This document shows positions 45,006 through 53,513 of a stretch of 64,000 nucleotides of DNA, in pieces. The notes beneath the pieces were generated by a model that was not told the origin of the DNA, did no database searches, and saw nothing but the letters and a program-made list of their open reading frames with translations. The DNA is from a virus: positions 1 through 64,000 of the IMG/VR virus record IMGVR_UViG_3300041409_000623; one strand, 5' to 3'. The first letter of the stretch is position 1. Every line of letters starts with the position of its first letter. Both the position numbers and the translations under genes were made by a program.

Positions 45006-46864
45006 TGTCTTACAATCTCTTCGAGAAATACCAGAACGCGAAATATCGACGAGAGAGCGCAGCCGCTGCGTCTTCGGCAGGATCGTCGACGGGTGCATCG
45101 TCGCTCGCTGCAGTTGGTTCGGCGCTCATCATCGCCGTCGGCTCGCTCAGCGGCACGAGCGCGCTGGCGGCCGTCGGGAAGTCGACGGCGACTGCGGTCG
45201 GGAACCTGTCCGGCGCCTCTGCGCTCGTCGCGACGGCTGCGGCCACCGGCAGCCTGTCCGGTGCATCGTCGCTCAGCGCGACGGGCGCGGCGACCGCTAG
45301 CAGTGCAGGCAGTCTATCGGGCGCCTCGGCGCTCGCTGGCGTAGGCGCTTCCTCAGCGGTTGGAGCGGGCAGCCTCTCGGGCGCCTCGTCTCTTGCTGGC
45401 GTCGGCAGGTCTACCGCGTCATCGGATGGTAGTCTCTCGGGCGCGTCGTCGCTCGCGGCGACCGGTGCGGCTGCCTCGGTCGGCGTCGGCTCGCTGAGCG
45501 GCGCATCTTCGCTTGCAGGCGTCAACGCTGCCACGCCGTCCGGTGCGCTTGCCGGGTCTTCGTCGCTCTCAGGTGTCGGCGCGAGCACAGTGCTTGCCGT
45601 CGGCAGCCTGTCGGGCGCGTCGTCGCTCGCGGCGACCGGCGCAGCCGCGTCTGCAGGCGTCGGCGCGCTCAGTGGCGCGAGCGCGCTGGCTGGCGTAGGC
45701 AAGTCGACCGTCAGCGCGGTCGGCAGCCTGTCGGGCGCATCGTCTCTCATAGGCGTGAATGGCGCCGTGAACAACGGGTCGCTCAGCGGCGCGAGCGCGC
45801 TGGCTGGCGTCGGCGCCTCGAAGTTCACGGCCATCGGCGCGCTTGCGGGTGCGAGCGCGCTTGCGGCGACCGGACGCAGCACTATCATCGGCGACGGAAG
45901 CGTCGTCGGCGCTACGAGCCTTGCGGCAATCGGTCTCGCGACCGCCAGCGCGGTCGGCAGTCTCTCAGGCGCGACGGCGCTCGACGCGTCTTCGCGCGGA
46001 CCGAGGATCTCGATCATCGTCGGCGCAGGGAGCTTCACGCCGATCATTCAGGCGGTCGGCAGCGCACCGTCTGCGGTCGCGAACGATCTCATGTACGCGC
46101 AGGTCGTGCTGGCAAGCGCTCCGTGGGGGTACTGGCAGATCGACGAAACGGGTCCGGTCGTCGGAAGCAAGCAGGCATTGGACAGCAGCGGCAATGATCA
46201 CCACGGTCTATATGCTGGCGACATTATTCTTGAGAAACCTGGTCTCGTGCACGACGGGGCGACTGCTGGCGCGTTCGCCACGATTTCCGGCAGCGCCAAG
46301 CTTTCGAACTTCGGAAATCCTCCGCTCGTCAACGAACTATCGATCGAAGCGTGGGTTCAGCCTATCGACTTGCCGTTCGTTGACGTCAAGACGCTGTTCT
46401 GGTCCACGGGCGCGCAGCTCCTGCTGATGCCGACGAGTCCAGTTCCGGACGGACGCGCGTTCGTCGCCTGGATGACGAACGAATGGACGGTGGAGGCAGG
46501 CGAAGACGTCAACGTGCTGACCGAGATCGACGGCGGCATCATCGAGCCTGGGCGCATCTATCATGTCGTCGGCGTGCGCTCGGCGATCGGTCGTTCGATC
46601 TACGTTAACGGCGTGCTCGTGAGCGACGAGGCGCGAGCGACGACATGGGACCCCATCAACTTGTGTCAGTGGGGTTCGACGCGTGGCGTTGGACTCGACG
46701 TCGTCGGAGTGCTTGATAACTTGGCGATCTACGCGCGAGCGTTGAGTGCGGCAGAGGTCTTGGCGCACTATCAAGCAGCCGCTGCGGTGTCGTTGGCTGG
46801 CGGCGGCAGTTCGACGACGACCATCATCGGCACTGGTTCGACGAAGAGCATCGAGGTCGTTTAG
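45005..46864 (+). CDS. Serine/alanine/glycine repeat fibre with LamG-like domain
   Basis: 619 residues from ATG 45005. Residues about 25-330 are about 16 tandem units of roughly 20 residues with consensus GSLSGASSLAAVGASTASAV (two units shortened to 16-18). After a linker, residues about 365-600 are LamG/concanavalin-like: WGYWQIDETGPVVGS, LDSSGNDHHGLY, ELSIEAWVQPID, HVVGVRSAIGRSIYVNGVLV. Repeat DNA is about 60 bases per unit and similar between copies, so unit number may vary. The high Ser/Thr content next to glycosyltransferase genes suggests a glycosylation target. Confidence 0.8.
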   Translation: MSYNLFEKYQNAKYRRESAAAASSAGSSTGASSLAAVGSALIIAVGSLSGTSALAAVGKSTATAVGNLSGASALVATAAATGSLSGASSLSATGAATASSAGSLSGASALAGVGASSAVGAGSLSGASSLAGVGRSTASSDGSLSGASSLAATGAAASVGVGSLSGASSLAGVNAATPSGALAGSSSLSGVGASTVLAVGSLSGASSLAATGAAASAGVGALSGASALAGVGKSTVSAVGSLSGASSLIGVNGAVNNGSLSGASALAGVGASKFTAIGALAGASALAATGRSTIIGDGSVVGATSLAAIGLATASAVGSLSGATALDASSRGPRISIIVGAGSFTPIIQAVGSAPSAVANDLMYAQVVLASAPWGYWQIDETGPVVGSKQALDSSGNDHHGLYAGDIILEKPGLVHDGATAGAFATISGSAKLSNFGNPPLVNELSIEAWVQPIDLPFVDVKTLFWSTGAQLLLMPTSPVPDGRAFVAWMTNEWTVEAGEDVNVLTEIDGGIIEPGRIYHVVGVRSAIGRSIYVNGVLVSDEARATTWDPINLCQWGSTRGVGLDVVGVLDNLAIYARALSAAEVLAHYQAAAAVSLAGGGSSTTTIIGTGSTKSIEVV

Positions 46865-47253
46865 TGGCGAGAGAGTTCAACATCACAGCGACCGACAAGT
46901 TCTTCCTGGGTGAAGACAAGGTCATCGACCTGACGATCTTCGGGCAGGACGACGCGACACCGTTCGACGTGACCGGACTTCCGCTCGAATGGAACATGAG
47001 GAAGACGGACCAAGCGGCCGACCCTGCACTGCTGGTCAAGGGCGTCGGGACCGGACTTTCGATCGTCGGCGTCTACAACGCAGTGCCAGCGGTGAACACG
47101 CAGCGCGTGCGCCTGACGTTCGCGGCTGCGGATACGGCGACCGGATTGAAGGCGAATGTCGCCTATCGGCACTCGCTCAAGCGCCTCGACGTCGGGAACA
47201 AGGGCATCTTTTCGTACGGCTCGTTGACGTTCTTGCAGGCGACGGAGCACTAG
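46864..47253 (+). CDS. Ig/beta-sandwich-like structural protein
   Basis: 129 residues, GTG start. FFLGEDKVIDLTIFGQDDAT, then WNMRKTDQAADPALLVKG: a beta-sandwich reminiscent of phage baseplate or fibre-base N-terminal domains. Position after the fibre genes fits. Not certain. Confidence 0.6.
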   Translation: MAREFNITATDKFFLGEDKVIDLTIFGQDDATPFDVTGLPLEWNMRKTDQAADPALLVKGVGTGLSIVGVYNAVPAVNTQRVRLTFAAADTATGLKANVAYRHSLKRLDVGNKGIFSYGSLTFLQATEH

Positions 47254-47256
47254 CAC

Positions 47257-47853
47257 ATGGCCGTGATTCTCGACGCCACGCCCGGCGCTGCGACGGCGAA
47301 CTCCTACTGCACGGTCGCGCGCGGGCAGCAGTACTTCGACATGCGCCTTCCGGTCGCCGGGTGGGACAATGCAGACAGTCAAGCCGTGCTCCTGATGATG
47401 GCCACGCGCGTGATCGACGCGTCGTTGTCGTCTCGTCGCACGTTCATGCCGCCGATAGGCAACGGTCGCGGCGGTTACTACGTCAATAGGCCGACGTGGA
47501 CCGGCCTGCGTGCTGCGGGGAACCTCAGTAAGCTGGCGTGGACGCGCAGCGGCATGTACGACCGCAACGGTATCCTCATACCCGAGAACGTCTTCCCGGA
47601 TGAACTCGCGGACGCGACGGCCGAATTGGCTGGCGCGCTCGGCACGAAGGACACGACGCTCGACAACAGCATCGTTGTGAAAGGCATCACGGACATCAAG
47701 GCGGGTCCGATCAGCCTTTCGTTCGCGTCCGGCGCTGCGTGGTATTCGAAGCCGCTGCCAGAGTCGGTGCTCGACCTGCTCGTTCCATCGTGGATGACGC
47801 TGCAGAGCATCGATTCGATGTACGACGCGACGTTCGCAGTGGTGAGCGAATGA
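47257..47853 (+). CDS. Head-tail connector protein
   Basis: 198 residues. ATANSYCTVARGQQYFDMRL and AVLLMMATRVIDASLSSR resemble the head-tail adaptor family often labelled DnaT-like. The adaptor role fits the position before neck genes. ATGA overlap with the next gene. Confidence 0.7.
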   Translation: MAVILDATPGAATANSYCTVARGQQYFDMRLPVAGWDNADSQAVLLMMATRVIDASLSSRRTFMPPIGNGRGGYYVNRPTWTGLRAAGNLSKLAWTRSGMYDRNGILIPENVFPDELADATAELAGALGTKDTTLDNSIVVKGITDIKAGPISLSFASGAAWYSKPLPESVLDLLVPSWMTLQSIDSMYDATFAVVSE

Positions 47854-48245
47854 GCCTGGCCGACGACATCCGCGAGGCGATCGGCATCGCGCGCACCGAG
47901 ACGCTGGACTTGCACGTGACCGTGACGCACCACGCGTGGATCGGGCAGTCGTTCGACGGCTCGCCGCAGTACCTCGACGTGCAGCGCTTGGCGATCGTCG
48001 AGCGCAAGCAGAAGATCGTGCGGAACTTGCAGACCGGGCAGCAGGACGTGTCGAACACCTACATCGGACTCCTCGAGGAAATCGCGCCGACGACGCCGAA
48101 CCCTGGCTACTTGCGCACGAATCCGGTCGACGTCGACGACACGTTCACGCTCTCGGACGGAACGCTTGTGACCGTGCTTGCGGTCGATGGGTTCTTCGAC
48201 GGCGGCACTGGCGTGCCGTTCTATTCACAGGTGTGGGGTGGATGA
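47850..48245 (+). CDS. Head closure/neck-like protein
   Basis: 131 residues. LHVTVTHHAWIGQSFDGSPQ then KQKIVRNLQTGQQDVSNTYI and a beta-rich end (DTFTLSDGTLVTVLAVDGFF), consistent with small SH3-like head-closure proteins. By position it should follow the adaptor in the neck. Confidence 0.6.
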   Translation: MSLADDIREAIGIARTETLDLHVTVTHHAWIGQSFDGSPQYLDVQRLAIVERKQKIVRNLQTGQQDVSNTYIGLLEEIAPTTPNPGYLRTNPVDVDDTFTLSDGTLVTVLAVDGFFDGGTGVPFYSQVWGG

Positions 48246-49000
48246 TCACGATCTGTTTGACGTATTTCAAGAGCCTGACGCTGGCGAACCTCGCCGCAGC
48301 GCTTTATTCCGTGCGACGACAGGACCTCTCGCGCGTGAGCGAGGTCATCATCGTAGACAACGACACGCCAGACTCGTTGGAGATGATTCGCGCGGTCGTG
48401 CATCCCGAAACGTTCCCGGTGCCAGTGCGCTTGCTCTCATTCAAGCATGGCGATCCGTCGAAGGCGCACGCGTGGTCGACGAACGTCGCCGTTCTGGCGG
48501 TGCAGACGCAGTGGGTGCTGTTCACGCGTGCTGACTACCTGTTGGACTTTTCGCTCGTCAAGCGGTTCGTCGACACGGTCGAATCGACGTCCGACTGGAA
48601 CGTTTTCGTGACGAGCAGCATGCGGCACCTTCACGTCGACATCGCGACCGTTGAATCGTTCGTGTGGCGGCAAGATTCGAGGGTGCTTGGTCGGCTCGAA
48701 GGCGTGCAGGCTGACTACACGAACATCGATTCAGGCGTGTGGATGGCCCAGCGAGATGCGTTCGTGCGCATCGGAGGGTTGAACGAGAAGCTATCGGCGT
48801 GGGGTCACGCGCAGACCGAGTTTCAACATCGGTTGTGGAAGGCAGGCACCGAGTTCGTGCGTCTCGACGAGGTGCTGTTCTTTCATCCGCTGCACGCAGC
48901 GCCGCGCGACATGAACTTAGCGAACCAGCAACTGCGGGACCTCGGCATCGACATCCACGAACTGTGGAAGCGACACGAGAAGATGTCGCCATACCGATGA
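48242..49000 (+). CDS. Glycosyltransferase family 2-like
   Basis: 252 residues. MITICLTYFKSLTLANLAAA with an early EVIIVDNDTPD gives the nucleotide-sugar fold start. A central GTPDAD-like region is VLFTRADYLLDF, and NEKLSAWGHAQTEFQHRLWK is like the catalytic acidic loop of GT2 enzymes. The first gene of the glycan cassette, ATGA-coupled to the neck gene. Confidence 0.75.
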   Translation: MITICLTYFKSLTLANLAAALYSVRRQDLSRVSEVIIVDNDTPDSLEMIRAVVHPETFPVPVRLLSFKHGDPSKAHAWSTNVAVLAVQTQWVLFTRADYLLDFSLVKRFVDTVESTSDWNVFVTSSMRHLHVDIATVESFVWRQDSRVLGRLEGVQADYTNIDSGVWMAQRDAFVRIGGLNEKLSAWGHAQTEFQHRLWKAGTEFVRLDEVLFFHPLHAAPRDMNLANQQLRDLGIDIHELWKRHEKMSPYR

Positions 49001-49692
49001 GACCTTACAATCGCTCGCTGCACCCGGACGACTACGACTTCTTGAAGCCGTACACGATACCGCTGCGCATCTTCCAGAGCGACATGGTCAAGAACTGCGT
49101 GCCGCACCGCGACTGGCACCCACACCGCTTCTGGGAGTATGCGTCGATCCTGCAGCAGCTCGATGAACTCGGCGTGCCTCGCGATGCCGAGATGATCGAC
49201 GTCGGCTCGGGCGCGTCGTTCTTCGACCCGTACCTGGCGATGCTCTATCCGCGCCTCTGCTGCACGGACTCGATGAAGTATGGCGACATCACGCCGATGG
49301 TCGAAGCCCAGCGCATGGCCTACGACGTGGTCATGCCACTCTTCGATCTACCACTCGAGGATATGTCTTCGTGGCCTTATCCGGTATTCGACGTAACGAT
49401 GTGCATCTCGACGATCGAGCACGTCGATGATCACGACGCGGCGATGCGCGAGCTAGTGCGCATCACGAAGCCCGGCGGTTACGTCATGATCACCTCGGAT
49501 TACTTCCGCGACATCGAACAGTGGGAGGCGTCGCCGTCGCGACATCTGCAGGTCACGCCATATATGCAGGCGTTCGTCGAGACGCTGCCAGTGCGGTTCG
49601 GACTGGAGTTTGTCGGGCCGACTGATTTCGCGTACGCGGGCGACTTCGTGCACACGTATTCGTTCGTGAACCTCTGCATGCGGAAGCCATGA
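48997..49692 (+). CDS. SAM-dependent methyltransferase, class I
   Basis: 231 residues. Motif I AEMIDVGSGASFFDPYLAM, motif II-like CISTIEHVDDHDAAMRELVR, and KPGGYVMITSDYFRD are the class I fold blocks. Lacks DNA-MTase motifs, so a sugar, peptide or lipid substrate is more likely. It is within the glycan cassette. Confidence 0.8.
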   Translation: MRPYNRSLHPDDYDFLKPYTIPLRIFQSDMVKNCVPHRDWHPHRFWEYASILQQLDELGVPRDAEMIDVGSGASFFDPYLAMLYPRLCCTDSMKYGDITPMVEAQRMAYDVVMPLFDLPLEDMSSWPYPVFDVTMCISTIEHVDDHDAAMRELVRITKPGGYVMITSDYFRDIEQWEASPSRHLQVTPYMQAFVETLPVRFGLEFVGPTDFAYAGDFVHTYSFVNLCMRKP

Positions 49693-49823
49693 AAAGTGTA
49701 AGACGGTTTCGCATATTGCGCTGTCGCTCGTGCGGTCATAAGAGACGAAGATTTACGGTATTAGATAAGAAGCGGATCGTTTGCAGTCAAGGGCACATCT
49801 ACTTCGGTTCTTTAGATTCGTAA
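49689..49823 (+). CDS. 44-residue zinc-ribbon microprotein
   Basis: ATG overlaps the previous stop as ATGA. MKSVRRFRILRCRSCGHKRR then DKKRIVCSQGHIYFG gives CxxC and CxxxH ligands. Base composition is richer in A/T than in its neighbours. Unknown role. Confidence 0.6.
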   Translation: MKSVRRFRILRCRSCGHKRRRFTVLDKKRIVCSQGHIYFGSLDS

Positions 49824-49878
49824 ACCATGACCAGCATCCACTCGGCAACGCGCCGTGACAACGGAAAAGGTTGATACC

Positions 49879-51477
49879 ATGAGCAAGATACTTACGATGG
49901 CGTCGTCCGGCTATCAGATGAGCGACGCGTCGCTCTGCGGCACGATGCCGTCGTCCGGACTGCCGATCAAGCGCATACCGCGCAAGAAGATTCATTGCAT
50001 CCTGCCGTCATCGCCGTGGCTGGCCGACTCGAAGACGAACGTGCCGCTCGGCGTGCTCTATATCGCTGGACTGCTGAGGGAGCATGGGCATGAAATCGTC
50101 GTCACGTCGATGCTCGACAAAAGATACGAAGGCAACATCCATCTTCCGGACGCCGTTATGGATTCCGATGTCCACATGTTCGGATTCTGTACTCCTCAGT
50201 TTGGAGAGGCTCTTGAGCTGGCCGCATACATCCGAGATCGTGCACCTGAAGCGCTGCTCGTGGCTGGTGGTCCTCACCCTTCGTACGAACCGCGCGAAGT
50301 CAAAGAAGCGGGCAGGCAGGAGAACTACCACTACAAAGGCGCGTTGAACGCGCGTCGCGACTATCGCGCAGCCGACGGCCGCGCGCTCTTCGACACGGTT
50401 ATCGTCATGGAAGGCGAGGTCGCGACGCTGCAGATGTTGACCGACTGGGACGCAGGCAAACTGCAGCCGTATTACTACGGCGACAAGTCCGACGCGATGG
50501 ACCTCGACGCGATTCCGTTCCCGGCGTGGGACCTGCTGCCGCACGACCACATCTACAACGACGGCGTGGCCGTGATGAAGCACAAGTACTTCCCGAATGC
50601 GGCGCACCCGGAGGCGTCGAGCGCCGTGATGTCGCTCATCGGAACGCGCGGGTGCCCATACAAGTGCACCTACTGCTCGACGCCGTGGATCGGGCAGAAG
50701 CCGCGCTATCGCTCGCCGCACAACATCATCGCCGAGATGTCGCAGGTGATGGACAAAGGCGTGCGGATGTTCAAGTTCCAGGACGACACCTACACGCTGC
50801 ACAAGACGAAGCTTCGCGAGCTGGCGACGGCCGTCCGCTCGGCGCTCGGTCCTGACTCGTTCGCGGCGCGCATCCACACGCGCGTCAACACGATGGACGA
50901 CCACGTCGCCGAGTCACTCAAGCTGATGAACACGAAGGTCACGTGCTTCGGCATCGAGAGCGGCGCGCAGAGCGTGCTCGACGCGAACCAGAAGGGCACG
51001 ACCGTCGCGCAGAACACGGCGGCGCTGAAGAAGGCGCGCGAGCACGGGTTCTTCACCATCGCGTTCATGGTCATCGGCATGGCTGGCGAGACGATGGAGA
51101 CGATGAAGCAGACGCAAGACTGGCTGCTGTCGGTCAAGCCGTATCTCGATTCGTGCAACTTAGCCGTCGGCATTCCCTATCCGGGCAGCCGATGGTGGAC
51201 GCACCCGCAGGAGAGCGGCATCGACATCGTCGATTACAACTATGACAACCAGTGGATCGTCGGCTTCTCCGCGCGCGACGAGATCCTCGTGCGTCCGCAC
51301 GGCGCGACTGTCGAGGAGATGTTCAAGATCAAGCGCGAGATGTTCGATTTCCTCGTCTATCACGGATGGGCCAAGGCCGAGTGGGACGAAGACGTGCGCA
51401 TCAAGCAACAGCAGCAAGAGGCGGTCGAGCACGGCGTGCTGACGGCCGCGAGCGGATTGACGTATGCCGGTCATTGA
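49879..51477 (+). CDS. B12-binding-type radical SAM enzyme
   Basis: 532 residues from ATG 49879 (AAAAGG upstream). An N-terminal cobalamin-binding-like Rossmann part is PLGVLYIAGLLREHGHEIVV, followed by VAGGPHPSY. The radical SAM motif CPYKCTYC has Cys259, Cys263 and Cys266. GIESGAQSVLDANQKGTT and FTIAFMVIGMAGETMETM follow. Such enzymes methylate unactivated carbons or rearrange sugars or lipids. A GTG eight codons upstream is an alternative start. Confidence 0.87.
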   Translation: MSKILTMASSGYQMSDASLCGTMPSSGLPIKRIPRKKIHCILPSSPWLADSKTNVPLGVLYIAGLLREHGHEIVVTSMLDKRYEGNIHLPDAVMDSDVHMFGFCTPQFGEALELAAYIRDRAPEALLVAGGPHPSYEPREVKEAGRQENYHYKGALNARRDYRAADGRALFDTVIVMEGEVATLQMLTDWDAGKLQPYYYGDKSDAMDLDAIPFPAWDLLPHDHIYNDGVAVMKHKYFPNAAHPEASSAVMSLIGTRGCPYKCTYCSTPWIGQKPRYRSPHNIIAEMSQVMDKGVRMFKFQDDTYTLHKTKLRELATAVRSALGPDSFAARIHTRVNTMDDHVAESLKLMNTKVTCFGIESGAQSVLDANQKGTTVAQNTAALKKAREHGFFTIAFMVIGMAGETMETMKQTQDWLLSVKPYLDSCNLAVGIPYPGSRWWTHPQESGIDIVDYNYDNQWIVGFSARDEILVRPHGATVEEMFKIKREMFDFLVYHGWAKAEWDEDVRIKQQQQEAVEHGVLTAASGLTYAGH

Positions 51478-51643
51478 TCCGCGCTATCAACTGTCGGAAC
51501 TCCTGCGCAGCTGCTCGATCTGCTACGAGGAGTATTGCGGGAACGTCGGGACTATCACGGACGATGAAGGCAACCTGACGGAGGAGCAGATTCCGATCGT
51601 GCTCGAATACATGAACCGCTTTCATCTGAACCATGTTCACTAA
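51464..51643 (+). CDS. 59-residue hypothetical protein
   Basis: ATG at 51464 overlaps the radical SAM end. MPVIDPRYQLSELLRSCSIC then YEEYCGNVGTITDDEGNLTE: possible Cys-based metal site and a helical end (PIVLEYMNRFHLNHVH). Supported by tight packing. Overlaps the next start by 11 bases. Confidence 0.55.
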   Translation: MPVIDPRYQLSELLRSCSICYEEYCGNVGTITDDEGNLTEEQIPIVLEYMNRFHLNHVH

Positions 51644-52310
51644 GGTCTCGGTGCTCGTGCCTACGCGCGGGCGCGTGGCGCGCTTGCGGACGCTGCTGGA
51701 CTCGTACGATGCGACGACGTTCGGCGAGCTGTCCGAGCTTGTCTTTCGCATCGACGAAGACGACGAGGCGACGCGCGAGTTTTTTCAGTTCAGCAGACAT
51801 AGAGTCATCGTCGGTCCGCGCGGCAAAGGTTACGGAGACATGCCGACGTTCTTCAACGAGCTGGCGCGCTCCTCGATGGGCGACGTGTTGCTTTGCGGCA
51901 ACGATGACATGGTGTTCAAGACGGTGGGATGGGCGTCGTTGATCCTGCAAGCGGCGAATCAGTATCCCGACGGCTTGTTCAACCTCGGCGTCAGCACGTT
52001 CAACGAGGATCATTACCCGTTCTCGACCGTGTCGAAGCACGTCGTCGACAAACTCGGGTTCCTCTGGGACCCACGCATCTTCTGGGGCGACATCTACCTG
52101 CGCGACGTGATGGGTTGCCTCGGACGACTCGAAAAACTTCCCGGCGTCGTCATCGATCACGACTGGGCTGGAAACGACCCGGATCGCACGTTCGAGGAGT
52201 CCGACAAAGACATCGTGTGTCGCGTGCCGGACTATTGGACGGTGGTGCACGCGCAGGCCGTCGCCGAGGCTGTCGAGAAACTGAAGGAGCTGCATCATGT
52301 CGGGCGTTAG
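51633..52310 (+). CDS. GT-A type glycosyltransferase-like protein
   Basis: 225 residues. SVLVPTRGRVARLRTLLDSY start, FRIDEDDEAT, then VLLCGNDDMVFKTVGWASLI with an aspartate pair in the DxD position. FWGDIYLRDVMGCLGRLEKL follows. GT2-like fold, shorter than GT2 enzymes of about 300 residues. Confidence 0.7.
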   Translation: MFTKVSVLVPTRGRVARLRTLLDSYDATTFGELSELVFRIDEDDEATREFFQFSRHRVIVGPRGKGYGDMPTFFNELARSSMGDVLLCGNDDMVFKTVGWASLILQAANQYPDGLFNLGVSTFNEDHYPFSTVSKHVVDKLGFLWDPRIFWGDIYLRDVMGCLGRLEKLPGVVIDHDWAGNDPDRTFEESDKDIVCRVPDYWTVVHAQAVAEAVEKLKELHHVGR

Positions 52311-52962
52311 CGTCTGCGTTCCGGTGCTCAAACGGTACGATCTTCTTCGCGACATGCTGGAGTCGCTGCGAGCGAGTACGGTGCAACCGGAGCGCGTGCT
52401 CATCATCGACAACGGACGAGATCTTAAACGAGTGACCAAGGCGATTCAGGCAGCGCCTGTAGAAGTGCTCGTCGAAATGCCATATGAGCCGATGGGACTC
52501 GCGGAGTCGTGGAACTGGTTCATCGAGCAGACGAGCGACGCGCGCTTGATCACGAACGACGACATCACGTTCGCTCCGAACTCGCTCGAAGCGTTCTTGA
52601 ACACCGAGGGAGACCTCATCGAGCACGTCGGCATCAACATGTGCTCCTGCTTCCTGCTGCGCGACAGTTGCGTCGCGAAGGTCGGCGTCTTCGACGAGAC
52701 CATATCGCCCGGCTACGCGTATTTCGAGGATTGCGACTACGCCGAACGCATCGCGCTCGTCGGTGCCGTTCGAATGGCGATTGATTGCGGCGTGAAGCAC
52801 GTCGGCAGCGCGACGCCGAGCATGTATTCACCCTCCGAGCACGCCGAGCACAATCGCAAGTTCCTCATCGCGCAGGAGAACTTCATCACCAAGTGGGGAC
52901 GCATGCCTGGCGGACTGCAGGCGACGCTCGGGCACCCTATCGAGATGGTGAGGCAGCGGTGA
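52297..52962 (+). CDS. Glycosyltransferase family 2-like
   Basis: 221 residues. VSVCVPVLKRYDLLRDMLES, RVLIIDNGRDL, then LITNDDITFAPNSLEAFLNT with the acidic pair, and FDETISPGYAYFEDCDYAER as the acceptor-side acidic loop. A convincing GT2 outline. Overlaps the previous gene by 14 bases. Confidence 0.8.
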   Translation: MSGVSVCVPVLKRYDLLRDMLESLRASTVQPERVLIIDNGRDLKRVTKAIQAAPVEVLVEMPYEPMGLAESWNWFIEQTSDARLITNDDITFAPNSLEAFLNTEGDLIEHVGINMCSCFLLRDSCVAKVGVFDETISPGYAYFEDCDYAERIALVGAVRMAIDCGVKHVGSATPSMYSPSEHAEHNRKFLIAQENFITKWGRMPGGLQATLGHPIEMVRQR

Positions 52963-53513
52963 ACGTGAGCTACATCGTTCCGACGATCGGTCGACCGACG
53001 CTTCCGCGCACGATCGCGTCCATCGAGACGCGTCCCGGCGACGAGATCTTGCTCGTCGGCGACCCATCGTTGCTCTTCCACGTTCGTCCGCTCCTCGACC
53101 AGCGGCCAGAGATGCATTTTTTGAGCTGCGCACCCGGCAACGACTGGGGCAGCACCGAGCGCAACTACGTGACGCCTTTCGCGAAGGGCGACTATCTGTC
53201 GTTCATGGACGACGACGACGCCTACGTGCCGGGCACGCGTGAGCTGTTCGAGTCGGTCATGAACGGATGCCCGTCGATCTTCCGCATGTCGTATCACTAC
53301 ATCGGCGGCTTGACGCTCTGGCGGGAGCCCGAGATTCGGTGCGGGAACGTCGGCACGCCGATGGTCTTCGTGCCGAACGTGCCCGAGCGCATCGGCTTGT
53401 GGGGTCCGAACGTCGGCGGCGACTGCGATTACATGTTTAGGATGAAGTGGGAGCCGCACGAGATTGCGTGGCGACCCGAAGTCATCGCCTTGATTCGCCC
53501 GGAGGTTGCGTGA
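52959..53513 (+). CDS. Glycosyltransferase family 2-like, short
   Basis: 184 residues, GTG start with GTGA overlap. VSYIVPTIGRPTLPRTIASI, then KGDYLSFMDDDDAYVPGTRE, the expected DDD sugar-nucleotide motif, and WGPNVGGDCDYMFRMKWEPH. Compact GT2 catalytic core. Confidence 0.78.
   Translation: MNVSYIVPTIGRPTLPRTIASIETRPGDEILLVGDPSLLFHVRPLLDQRPEMHFLSCAPGNDWGSTERNYVTPFAKGDYLSFMDDDDAYVPGTRELFESVMNGCPSIFRMSYHYIGGLTLWREPEIRCGNVGTPMVFVPNVPERIGLWGPNVGGDCDYMFRMKWEPHEIAWRPEVIALIRPEVA

Noticed and set aside
45079-46000. CRISPR-like array
   Set aside because: The regular spacing is a coding tandem repeat with no unique spacers between exact repeats.
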